A stretch of 64,000 nt of DNA from Prunus persica (Eukaryota; Streptophyta; Magnoliopsida; Rosales; Rosaceae), in NCBI RefSeq assembly GCF_000346465.2, contig NC_034011.1:21712264-21776263 (forward strand), read 5' to 3'. The notes beneath the pieces are model-generated. The model ran no database searches. It was not told the origin of the DNA and was given only the letters and a program-made list of their open reading frames with translations. This document shows positions 52,683 to 63,150 of the stretch, piece after piece (position 1 is the first letter of the stretch; each line of letters begins with the position of its first letter). The position numbers were made by a program, and so were the translations under genes.

Positions 52683-53517
52683 AACAAAATCTTATATAGC
52701 TAACTCAATCATCCAAGTTATCTCTGTCATTTAGTGTTTTTGTGTTTAAGGATTAATCCCACCCATTTCACCCAAAAAAAAAAAAAAAATTCCAAGTTAC
52801 GTGCCATACCTTTAACAATGTATATGTGGTGCCAAAGGAATGCCACAGCAATGGAGCCAAGTCCTCACGAATTTCCCTGATCTGTATATTGAGGAACACA
52901 AACAATTAATAAAAATTAAAATAGAGAGAAACAAAAAAAGTACCCAGTAATATATATGCATGTGGCTAAACTTTTATTTTTTATTTTTTATACAAGTAAT
53001 ATTATAAATTACAAGACGGAAAATTGGAAGAGTCGGAGCACATCCCTCTAACCAACTTGACTAATCTCTGCACATGTGACTAAACTAACCACAGAGATTT
53101 GCTCGTACAAAGCACGTGGCAGATATAGACTGGGAACATGACATGCAAATACATTTTTTTATCTTGAAAAATTATAGGGCTAATACTATGAAATCGTTTT
53201 GAGCGACATGAATCATGTACAAAAGTATACCGAGAAATATATGTATATGAAATGCATAAACATAAGAAAAGAAATTAGATACGAAAATGATAAATGTGTA
53301 TGTGATCATGATCAGTCATTACCTTAGAGAGGCGTTGCAGTGCGTTTTCTCGGGTACGTCTATCGCGAAGCTCAAGAATCCACTGCTCCACATTCACCTT
53401 TTTGAACGGGTCAGCGTCATTAGGCCGGGTCGACTCTGAGTTGTTTTGACCCGATGTAGCTTCCGGTGGCCGTGATGATGATTGATCGCCGAGCAAAGAC
53501 TCAGTGATGATAGCCAT
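50350..53517 (-). CDS. CNOT9: CCR4-NOT complex subunit 9 (CAF40 / RQCD1 homologue)
   Basis: Armadillo-type subunit of the CCR4-NOT deadenylase complex. Minus-strand exons 53517-53323, 52881-52810, 52562-52470, 52218-52176, 51716-51610, 51483-51388, 50999-50809, 50712-50643 and 50487-50350 give 1005 nt, or 334 residues. The N-terminus is low-complexity (about 40 residues). The repeat fold then carries [52 protein letters not shown] and a run ending CFLRLSD. The donor of exon 7 is chosen at AC|GTTAGT because only that phase joins exon 8 ([16 protein letters not shown]) and keeps the spacing seen in relatives. The tail has two near-copies of KPNGAAG. Introns hold an AT microsatellite and a SINE-like element. 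Confidence 0.92.
51128..51233 (+). mobile_element. tRNA-related SINE-like element in CNOT9 intron 6
   Basis: It contains an A-box-like TATCTCAAGTAGTT and, about 40 bases on, a B-box-like GGTCCTAGATTTGATTT, the arrangement of plant tRNA-derived SINEs (consensus GGTTCGAATC). An AT-rich tail follows. It is diverged, with no clear target duplication. Confidence 0.55.
52641..52679. repeat. (AT)n microsatellite in CNOT9 intron 2
   Basis: About 19 uninterrupted AT units. Confidence 0.95.
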
Positions 53518-54899
53518 TAATTATTGGAGAAATGAATTAACAATGCCAAACAATAAAAGAGAAGAAAATGCCTTGGTCTCTTCAGATCTCCATTTTCTTG
53601 TTTAGTGTGTGTAGTGAGGGAAGGGAGTGAGAGGATTGGTATGGAGGCGTTTGGTTAGGACTTGGACTCCTTCAAGAAGGCCTCTTATTGAGTTTTTATA
53701 GCCTGGCAAAAGTGGCCTTTTGGTATTTATTTTACTTTCTTTCCTTGTTTTTGGATATAGGTTTATCTTTTTTTGATTCCGTAATTTTCGGAATATTTAT
53801 TGTGTGCGCCTTGCATACTCCGCTAGACTTTCACTCGTAAAATACATGGGGGCCCAATGTTTTGCTTGAGTCCTCTTAACCGTGGGTGAGAAAGCGCGTT
53901 AGATTAAAGGAGAATTCCTTAAATCTCATAGTTTGAATTCTACTTAATTATGCTGCAACCCATTTACATGTATCATTCATTGATCTCTCGTCCGTAATTA
54001 GAATCTAATTGTAATTAGTGGGAGTCAAAATTCTTAATTTTTGTTGTATTTAGTCCATTTTGGTTGGAATTAGTCATAAATGCTTATTGTGATTTTACAG
54101 CTTTTTTATTTTTTATAACATGTGTGGATAGTTGTAGTTTTGTATTATAATAACCATTTTATTGGTTAATTAAGGCATAATGGAAGTTTCAATAATTCTC
54201 TTTTCCCAAATATTATAACTACAAAAAAGAACTTCACAATATGAATAATGAATTTGCCTTGTACAAGAGTAGATTATTATTTATAAGTAAAATGTGAGCA
54301 TTTATTTATTACACAAGCTGACAAGAAAAGGATAAAAGAAAATAGTAAATTAGTTAGGTTAATTGCCCTTCCATATGCTGCCATGCAAACTAGGCTAGCT
54401 TTTGTCCTCTTTTCCGACGTCCCTCAAGCCTACAACAAACATTTAATAAACCCAAGAAGCTGTTTGGATTGGATGATACAAAATAACTTAAATTTTTGTA
54501 TAAAATATTTGAATGATACAAAATAAATTAAATTTAACAAAATGTGAAAACATCATAGAAATAGTGAATAATTAAGGAAAAAGGGGTTGATGTCAATTCT
54601 ATTGTTCATGTTAATCTTCATAATTATTCAAAGGATACTGCTTACCTCATTCCCTCTAAGGGGATACTCCTCTTTCCTGCGAATCACGGTTTGATACATA
54701 TGCAAAAATAATTTATTAAAAATATAAAAAGAAAAACTTATGCACACACGTCATACTCCTATTCATAATAATGTAGAATCTCCTATTTACATGATAAGGA
54801 GGAAAGTATTTTCCTTATTCAAACAAAATACAATTAGGAAAAACAATAACAATAAGGGAAAATTTATCATATAGCCTATCCAAGGGGAACTATAGTCCA
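53518..54899. other. Intergenic, CNOT9 promoter to Csl 3' end
   Basis: Promoter and leader of CNOT9 (CT-rich around 53.6 kb), then AT-rich DNA and the 3' UTR of the Csl gene. No gene or clear repeat is seen. Confidence 0.5.
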
Positions 54900-57800
54900 T
54901 CAGCGGCGCAGTGGCAGAGGGATCCTTCCACAGAAGTGCATGAAAAGCAAGGCCAAGGCAGCTGATTTGAATATAGTAGGCATTGGAATTCCATATTTGC
55001 CCTTCCCAAACAACCCTTTGAGAAATGGCCAAAAACATAGCACCACCCAAACACAGCACATCATCTCACCTAGCCCCGCCCCATCCGCACCATGAGCCGG
55101 TGGTTGCATCCCAAACAAGCCCATGGCTAGGGCTGTGAAGTGCACAAACAGGAGAGTTGTGGCCGGCACAAATATTGGAGACTCATCAAAAGTGAACCTA
55201 CCAGCATTGACATCATCTTCTTGGTCATCACTTGAAGAGGAATATTGGTCCTTCTGTGTGACTTCAAATGCCACCTCAGATATACCCAAAAGCTTGAATG
55301 CCAGGGTTACAACTCCAAATAGCGATGCAGTTACATAGGGTATTTTCCCCGATGGCCCCATTCTCACATGGTTCCACCATTGCTTGATTGATAGGCCAAA
55401 TCCCAGGTAAAAACGTAGGGTGTACAGAATCTTCATTAGAAACACGGCAACGAAGAATATGAGAGCCGGTTCTTTGACCTACATAAAAAATAGAATCCGA
55501 ACTTGAAAACAAGATACCAATTTGTATTCACAAAATGAGGTGATAGTATTTGATTGATTTTTCAACAATGATTGTGAACGTATTTTGTGACTTCAGCATT
55601 ATTGTACGGATTTGTGTTATAAAATAGTATATTAGTACTTCAGAATTTGACAAAATTAAAATGACATGAATAGACGACTTAGTTTTACCTTGGGCAAGAA
55701 ATGTGAGTTGGTGATGATACAGTAGGCTGGCAGTATAGTATAGCATAGATCAGGAATAGAATTTAGGCCCCAAATTAGCACGGTCGTGTAGGCCAAGCAC
55801 TGCCTAAACTCCAACTTAGCATAGAGGGTAGCAAAGATGGGATTATTTTTGCTGAACAAAATTTCTAGGAGGCCTGTGACCCATCTCTTCCTTTGGGTCA
55901 ACATAACATGAGAAGATGAGGGTGCAGAACCCATAAAGCCTGGTGGGTCTGGCATGCATAAGATAGACTTCCAGCCCCTTGCATGGATCTTCATCCCAGT
56001 TAGGATATCTTCTGTGACTGACCCATAAACCCAGCCTACCTGAAATGAATCAGCCCAACTATGTAAAAATTACTTTTGAGAGAGAGAGAGATACACTTAG
56101 GGCTCGTTTATGAGTGATTCTGACCATATGCTTCTCTATATAATCACTCTTATTGATTTTAAGTGATTCTAGTGAGAAGTGTGCTTCTTCATAAAACGCG
56201 ATTATTGACATCTCCAAAATCAATTCCAAACGAGCCCTTAAACTAACCAAGAGTCATATAGTAAATTTTTTATTTTTTTCTTTTTTATATAAGAACAGAA
56301 AACATATTTAATTGCTCAAACCTTTGTCCCCCACAATGTACTGTGCTCGTACGAAGAACCAGCAACTTGGTTGGCTGCCTCAACAGCACTGGAAAGGTCA
56401 TGAGGATGATCAATTTTCTCTGATGAAGTATGAGTTGCTGATTCGATCAACTCCGTGGAATTTCCAAACCTTTCTTTATCCAATGCCACATCCCTCAGAT
56501 TTCCTTGGAAGTCAGAAAATTAATCAAAGTATATATAGATATGAAACTACTCCACATAATTAAAGCAATATTTGACTAATGAGTGCTACTTATAAGGAAT
56601 TTTAGGTACCTTCACTATCTATCAAGGAAAAACCGTAGATAACTTTACGTCTTTGAAAACATCCGGTCCCTGCATAGAGAGGTCCTTGCATCCCAGCGAA
56701 CCCTGGCCAAGATGTCTACATAAGATAGCACAAAAGTCAATTACGGTAGGTCCCTAAACTAAATCAACGATGCATGTCTAGGTCAAAAGATCCAAAAATA
56801 TTTTTTGTTTTTATCAAAGAAAGACTTTCATTCAAACAAAAGCCAACATCAATACGAGTATAAATTCTAGCCCCGTACCACAACGTGATCTCGTTAAAAT
56901 CCACTCATAAGTGAAATCCGATTCAGAAAAGGAAAAAAAACTACTACAGCGCAAGCAAATAATTAAAACATATAATATACGCACTTTTAGAGGGAGAACC
57001 AGTTGGTTTCCAAATGGATCATCTTTCAAAGTGTCGTAGAACATTTGTGGACACTGAACAAATGCACCTTCTTTTTCATGCTTGAAGCCAAGCAATAGGC
57101 ACATCGCATGCAGAACGATCTTTGAATTGTTGGCATACATATCGCAGTCGACGTTCAACATAAATGGAGCATTTGTCATCACACCAGAGACCCTGGTCTA
57201 TACATAATAAAACTCAAAAATTGGTCACTTGGAAAATCAGGGTATTTCTGATTAAATTATATATGCAATTACTATAATAGAATTTATTCAACATGTATTT
57301 AAAACATTTAAAAAGCGAAATACTGTGGTTTTCTTTGGCTGAAAGGAAATTCTCACCAAAACATTCATGGCGCCAGCTTTGTGGTGATGTGATTGATCTG
57401 AACGCTTCTCCCTGGCTACATAAACTAAATGTGGCACCCCATTATTTGAAAGTCTTTCTTTGTTCTCCCATATTACCTGTGCAAACTTTATCCCAATTAG
57501 TGATTGAAAAGACAATCTTTCAAACACAGAGAGAGAGAGCACCTTGATTATGGTGGGATGGTTCCTTCTGTCAGCAAAATCCACATAGTCTCCAGAAAAA
57601 TCAAGGGTTGCCAAATTTTGGACAGCAACTTCAATTTTTTGGCAGAGCTTTTGATACTCATCCTACAAAATCCAAGATGACATACAAAGATTTGTACCAT
57701 GAGCATGAGGATAGCTTAGCTAGATATCTTGAACCTTTTGTCTTCTGTTTGGTGCTCACTATGTTCGGGTACATACAAATTTAAACAGGCATAAGGCCAA

Positions 57801-58477
57801 ATTCTACCTTCATTTTTGTCCATTCTTGTAGAAACCCAACTGGATTATCACTCGGCAATTTGGAATTGCCAGAGAAGTATCGGAATGGAGGTCTAACTTG
57901 AATATTATACTTTTTGCAAAAGGGTACCCAAAACTGAGCAAATTTAGAGGCTTCAGTGAGAGAGTAGAGGGTGAGAGGTGAGCAGCCATCATCAGAAACA
58001 TAGCAAGCTAGCTTGTGAGATGGATAATCTACAGCAAGAAGAGAGAGCACTGTGTTCACTGTGATGATGGGCGGCTCTAGCTCTGCATCTGCTGTTGTCA
58101 CAAACATGTCCACTGCAGGAAGCTCTGGCACCCTAATTAAGCATATTTATTAACATTAATCAAACATGTTATCAATTTGGTCAAGAGATTAATATATATA
58201 ATTGAGAAGTGACATACTGTTGCAAGAGGTTTTGAGGGTAAGTTTTGTATTCAACAGGGGTCCATTGGATGATGAGGGTGAGAACCCAATTGAAGGTAAA
58301 CCAAGACTCACACAGGAAGGCAAGAAGCCAGACAAAACCATGGTCAGTGAGGGAAAGGAGACGATAAACAAGGAGACAGATGAAGAGGAACAAAATTGCA
58401 ATTTCCTGGGCTCTCTGTAGTGTGTTAATTTTAAGGGGTGTTTTTTCACATAAAGGAAGAGATTGAGAATTAGCCAT
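54900..58477 (-). CDS. Cellulose synthase-like protein, CslB/CslH group (GT2)
   Basis: Golgi-type processive beta-glycan synthase family; the product of dicot CslB/H proteins is not settled. Minus-strand exons 58477-58218, 58132-57808, 57662-57543, 57476-57357, 57197-56985, 56715-56610, 56503-56322, 56039-55689 and 55478-54900 sum to 2256 nt, or 751 residues, normal for the group. Two N-terminal helices ([28 protein letters not shown]) precede the catalytic core. The core has the conserved acidic motifs YVSDDG, NVDCDMY and SVTED, and QRKRWVTG, so all GT2 processive motifs are intact. The C-terminal part has about six membrane segments, with an acidic loop ([12 protein letters not shown]) between them. 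Intron 7 holds a Tourist-like MITE. A broken duplicate lies just upstream. Confidence 0.94.
56100..56237. mobile_element. Tourist-like (PIF/Harbinger) MITE in Csl intron 7
   Basis: Terminal inverted repeats GGGCTCGTTT and AAACGAGCCC enclose 138 bp. They are flanked by a TTA duplication at 56097-56099 and 56238-56240. TTA targets and GGG-starting ends are typical of Tourist elements. The paralogous intron at 59.2-59.9 kb lacks it. Confidence 0.88.
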
Positions 58478-58960
58478 TTGGAAACAGATAGAGGTGTGGA
58501 TGAGATTTTCAGTCCAAGGCCGCCAGTGCCAACTGAGTGATTATATAGACAGACAGGCGTCAGCATCAATCATTGTTATCTTCTTCTTTTTTGGTCAACA
58601 ATCATTGTTATCTGTCTTAATTAACCATTAATAAAACTTTTGACAAACAGATGAAGGCCAGTTGACATGTATGTGCTTGGTGTAAGTTTACCATCAAAGC
58701 TTGATGTAGATTGTTGGCTCCCTCTATAACCGCTTAGGTTTTTTAAGATTAATGGTTGTTTGACATGGTATTTGAGACTTCTTTATGGATAGTTCTCAGT
58801 TCAATATTAAGTTTTTTGACACTAACGATGTCCTAACACATGATACCATGAACAAAAATAACAAAAGATTGTAGCCTTTTTTATTTATATTTATTATTTT
58901 AGTTTTTATGTAGGAAATTATATGACTTAGACTGTAGTAAATCAAATATAGATATTGTTC
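58478..58960. other. Promoter of the intact Csl gene / downstream of its broken duplicate
   Basis: AT-rich DNA serving as the upstream region of the minus-strand Csl gene. Similarity to the Csl coding sequence restarts abruptly at about 58961. Confidence 0.5.
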
Positions 58961-59386
58961 AGGCCAAGCACTGCCTAAACTCCAACTTAGCATAGAGGGT
59001 AGCAAAGAAGGGACTATTTTTGCTGAACAAAATTTCTAGGTGGCCTGTGACCCATCTCTTCCTTTGGGTCAACAAACCATGAGAAGATGAGAATGCAGAG
59101 CCCATAAAGCCTGGTGGGTCTAGCATGCATAAGATAGACTTCCAGCCTCTTGCATGGATCTTCATCCCAGTTAGGATATCTTCTGAGACTGACCCATAAA
59201 TCCAACCTACCTGAAATGAGTCAGCCCAACTATGTCAAAATTACTTCACGAGTAATGTTTCGGTGTGACAGTCATGTTATAACGAATGTATTTACTTACT
59301 AATATTATAGTCTAGATTCATTAAATATTAATCATATTGTTTACTCGATTTATACAACTAATAACTTGTTAGTTAGTACTCCTCGC

Positions 59387-59551
59387 CCCCACACAACTCA
59401 ATTAAACTCACATAATTCAATTATGCTCCCTCATCCTCATGGACAGAGTCTTAGGTCCACCAATGTTACTACTCTTTTGTCCCCACATAACTCAATTAAT
59501 GTCACATAATCCAACTATGTCCCATCATGGACAAAGTCTTTGGACCACCAC
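59387..59551. repeat. Two diverged direct repeats, offset 94 bp
   Basis: A block starting CCCCACACAACTCAATTAA at 59387 recurs at 59481 with several changes, down to GACCACCA near 59551. It lies in a stretch of about 600 bp present in the broken Csl copy's intron 7 but absent from the intact one. Confidence 0.7.
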
Positions 59552-60809
59552 AGTCCACCAAACTCACATGCTCAAAATCTTGAGCCTGTCGGTGTGACAG
59601 TAACCCTACAAATCTTTTTCATTTTCATCAGTCATGAGATGCGATAGAAATAATTATTTCATATACACGATGCACAACAGGTTTTTTAAGCTAAACGTTA
59701 CGTTGATGTCAGCTTGTTGAAGCAAGTTTTGTCTTCCAACTTGTTCAGTTTGGTGGGCTCACTTTTTGTTATGGCAACTTTTTCTTTATAAGGGTTGTTT
59801 TTGGAGCCTAAACCTCTTTCTGCCAGAGAAAAAAAGGATGAATGAAAGTGCTCTTAAGCTAACCAGGGGCATATAGTTTTTTTTTTCTTCGTTAATAAGA
59901 AAAGAAAACATATATAATTGGTCAAATCTTTGTCCCTCATAATATATTATACTCGTACGCAGAACCAGCAACTTTGTTGGCTGCCTCAACAACAGCAATG
60001 GAAAGGTCACGAGGATGATCAATTTTCTCTGATAAAATATGAGTTGCTGATTCGATGAACTCCATGGAATTTCCAAACCCTTCTTTATCCAATGCCACAT
60101 CTGTCAGATTAAGGATAAACCATAGATAACTTTACGTCTGTGAAAACATCCGGTCCCTGCATAGAGAGGTCCTTGTATCCCAGCGAATCCCGTCCAAATT
60201 GTCTACAAAATATAGCCTCTATACATTAGTTAGATGCATGCATGTAATACAAATATGTAATATTCTAATCAATGGTCCAAAATTCAAGTAGGGAAGGTCT
60301 CTAAAATAAATCAATTATGCATGTCTAAAATAAATCAGTTATGCATGTCTGATGCATAGAACATCTCACATGAAGTGTTCATAATCGAGAATGATAAATT
60401 TACCATATTCGTCAATAAAATTGCAGATTACTTTTCTTATAGAAGTAAGATTTACTTGCATGAAATTGGTCCTTTGAAAATCTCACATATCTTCCTCAAA
60501 TAGATTTATTTTTTTACCTTAAGACGTCTGAGTATGATTACGTAAATATAGTTTAATGTTTGCATATGGTGAACTAAAAAAGAAAACAAAAACTTGAATC
60601 AATTATTAAAAAAGATTGGCAACACATTGAACTCTTTTGAAATTGATTAGATAATGTTGTTCTTTATTACATCATGGTCACAATATGGCTAGATGTAGAG
60701 TAGTATAATAAATACATTTATGTAAAAGAATGGGCATCCTTCTTTTAGTGTTTTAAGCGCCATTTTTTGGTGTCTCCCCTTCTTGGTTATATGTTGTGCT
60801 TCGAAAGAC

Positions 60810-61031
60810 TCATTTTAGTTTATGACCACCATCTCTGCACTCATTCTCCTTCTCACAACCTCTGTTATAAGAGTTGGATTTTGGAGGCATGCACCGTTGC
60901 CCCCTGCATCCAAACGGCTGATCACGGCGTATTGACCCATAACTGATATCTTTTGCATTCGTCGTTTCACTGCAAATCGAGCACACCAACAGAGCAACAA
61001 TGCAAAGTGTAAATGTCTTGGAGATGGCCAT
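60810..61031 (-). CDS. RALF-like secreted peptide precursor
   Basis: Intronless 73-residue precursor. Residues 1 to about 26 form a signal peptide (MAISKTFTLCIVALLVCSIC, cleavage probably after TTNA). The mature part begins KDISYGSIRRDQPFGC, which contains the ISY-type receptor-contact motif of RALF peptides, and ends with GCEKENECRDGG. Four cysteines are present: the last pair has the usual Cys-x5-Cys spacing, but the first pair is only Cys-x4-Cys. No RRxL processing site is seen, so it belongs to the short, unprocessed type. RALF peptides bind FERONIA-type receptor kinases at the cell surface and affect growth and alkalinisation. The gene lies between exons 5 and 6 of the broken Csl copy, on the same strand. 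Confidence 0.85.
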   Translation of the reverse strand: MAISKTFTLCIVALLVCSICSETTNAKDISYGSIRRDQPFGCRGQRCMPPKSNSYNRGCEKENECRDGGHKLK

Positions 61032-62606
61032 TGATCTTCAAAACAAATTACAAATGGCTCTAGACTTGGATAATGAGGACTATGAGAGAGAGAGAGGATT
61101 TTGGAGGAGATGATGATTACGAGACTGAGAAACCTTCAATTTAATGTGATGTTCTTTGCTAACTTTAGGCAATTTTGCTAGGGATTAAACCTAAATTGTT
61201 ATTTTTTGTTATTGATTATTGGTGTGGCTCAAAGAGACACATTGGTAGTATAACTTTAATTAGACTTATGGTTTAGAAGAGCCAAATTTAGAAATTCCAT
61301 TCAACTTTTTCCAATTGGTTCTTCAGTAACTTGAATGAAAAGGTTCTGCCATGCTACCAAAATGTGGCCTTCTACTCTCTATGTATATTTGTGCGAATTT
61401 TTTTTTTTGATAAGTTAAAAAACTTATATGAACTCAAAGTCAGAATTGTAATCTAAAAAGAAACGAACAAAATGTAATTCACATAACAACTTTATAAAAT
61501 GCATCAAAACATCACTCGTCATGCATTTTTTGATGCCAAAGTATCAATTAACTTTGCATAACAATTTGTTCTACCATGTATTTTTCAATATAAAATATAA
61601 GGAATAGTCTTGGGGGTTTTTACCTTTCTTTTCTTCCTTGAATATCTTTTCCTCTTGCAGTAGATATTCAATAATAAACTGCTTTTTTTTTTTTTTTTTT
61701 ATTGTGTTGATTATAGCAAATTTTCCCATCTAATGTATATGCTACTAGGTTAACCTATTCAACTAGGTTAACTTATTAAACTGGTTTAACTTTAAAAAAA
61801 TTAGTCCCTTATTAAGTTTCCATTTTTTTAATTTTAGAGTAAATAATTGGACTCTAAAAAAAAATAGTACTTGGGCTTAATATAATATTAATATAGTATA
61901 ATTTTTAAAGTAACATACATATGTATATATAGAGGTTTATAAAAGTTGGCGGACCTTTCGATTTGGAGGCCCTAGGCGACGGCCTTGCCCGCCTATATTA
62001 AAGGTGGAAGTACTGACGGTCTATAAGAGTCCAAGATACGATCTCAAATATCCATGCTCAGGGTGTGTTATGAGCACATAGCTTAAAGTCAGATATATGC
62101 CTCTAAAACACTGAACCCATCCAAAAATAATAGTAGAAAATACAGAATGTATATGAAAGTAGTAGAACAGAAGTACAGATAATCAAACTCTAGTTGTGTG
62201 TCAAAAGGTCAATTATGCATGTCTAGGTCAAATGTGAAGGAGAATCAAACATCAATACAATCAAAAATCCTAGACTCTGATGTGCTACAACGAGGCCTCG
62301 TTAAAATCTTGCTATAAGAACCTTCAGTAAGGAAAATCCGATCAAGAAAAACGAGTATTATATACCACCACCAACAATTTGAACATGTATAATATGCGTG
62401 TGCAATTGTAAAAATACGTACTTTTATAAGAAGAACCATGTTGTTTCCAAATGGGTCATCTTTCAAAGTGTTGTAGAACATTTGTGGGTACTAAACAAAT
62501 GCACCATCTTTTTCATGCTTGAAACCAAGTAATAGGCACATCACATAAGGAACGATCTTTGAATTGTTGGCATACATATCGCAGTCGACGTTCAACATAA
62601 ATGGAG

Positions 62607-63150
62607 CAAAGGCGCACGGCTTCGGAAGGACATATAAGGGGTATTGGGGTCCGCATGGACAACTCAAGCGCAAGGAAAAAGGAAAAAAGGAAAAAAAAAA
62701 AAGTCATGGACACCTTGGATCGGTTGACAGACCAAAGGCTCATGGCTCCAGAAGAACAGTTAAGGGGTATTGGGGCCCGCATGAATAGTTCAAGTGTAAG
62801 GAAAAAGGAAAAAAGGGAAAGAAGAAGAAGAAAAAAAAAGTGTCATGAACACCTTGGATCGGTTGAGAAACCGAAGGCACACGGTTCCAGAATGACAACT
62901 AAGGGGTATTGGAGCCCGCATGGACAGGTAAAGTGCAAGAGGAAAAAAAAAAAAAAAAGGTCGTGAATACCTTGGATCGGTTGAGAGACCAAAGGTGCAC
63001 GGCTTAGGAAGGACAACTAAGGGATATTGGGGACCGCATGGACGGCTCAAGTGTAAGAAAAAAAAAGGCTCATGGACACCTTGGATCAGTTGAAGAACCA
63101 AAGGCACACGGGTCCGAAAGGACAGCTCAGGGGTATTGGAATCCCAAATG
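62607..63150. repeat. Tandem repeat, type I (units about 110-140 bp)
   Basis: Four to five units share GACACCTTGGATCGGTTGA, AACCAAAGGCACACGG and AAGGGGTATTGGGGCCCGCATGGA, separated by A/G-rich tracts of varying length. CACCTTGG occurs near 62711, 62850, 62967 and 63076; unit length varies mainly through the purine tract. The array begins exactly where similarity to Csl exon 5 stops. Confidence 0.88.

Larger units (their letters stand above)
58961..62606 (-). pseudogene. Broken duplicate of the CslB/H gene (parts of exons 5-8)
   Basis: Four blocks match the neighbouring intact gene in order and strand: exon 5 (62606-62422), exon 6 (60202-60111), exon 7 (about 60110-59928) and exon 8 (59210-58961). 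Exons 1-4 and 9 are missing, and exon 8 ends early after LEFRQCLA. Lesions: TAG in exon 5 near 62490, loss of the intron between exons 6 and 7 with a few exon bases, a donor GT changed to AT at exon 7, and the catalytic TED changed to SED (a Thr codon to Ser). Intron sequence next to exon 5 is also similar (near 62230-62350 versus 56840-56930), so this is a DNA duplication, not a retrocopy. The DCD motif survives. Confidence 0.92.
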
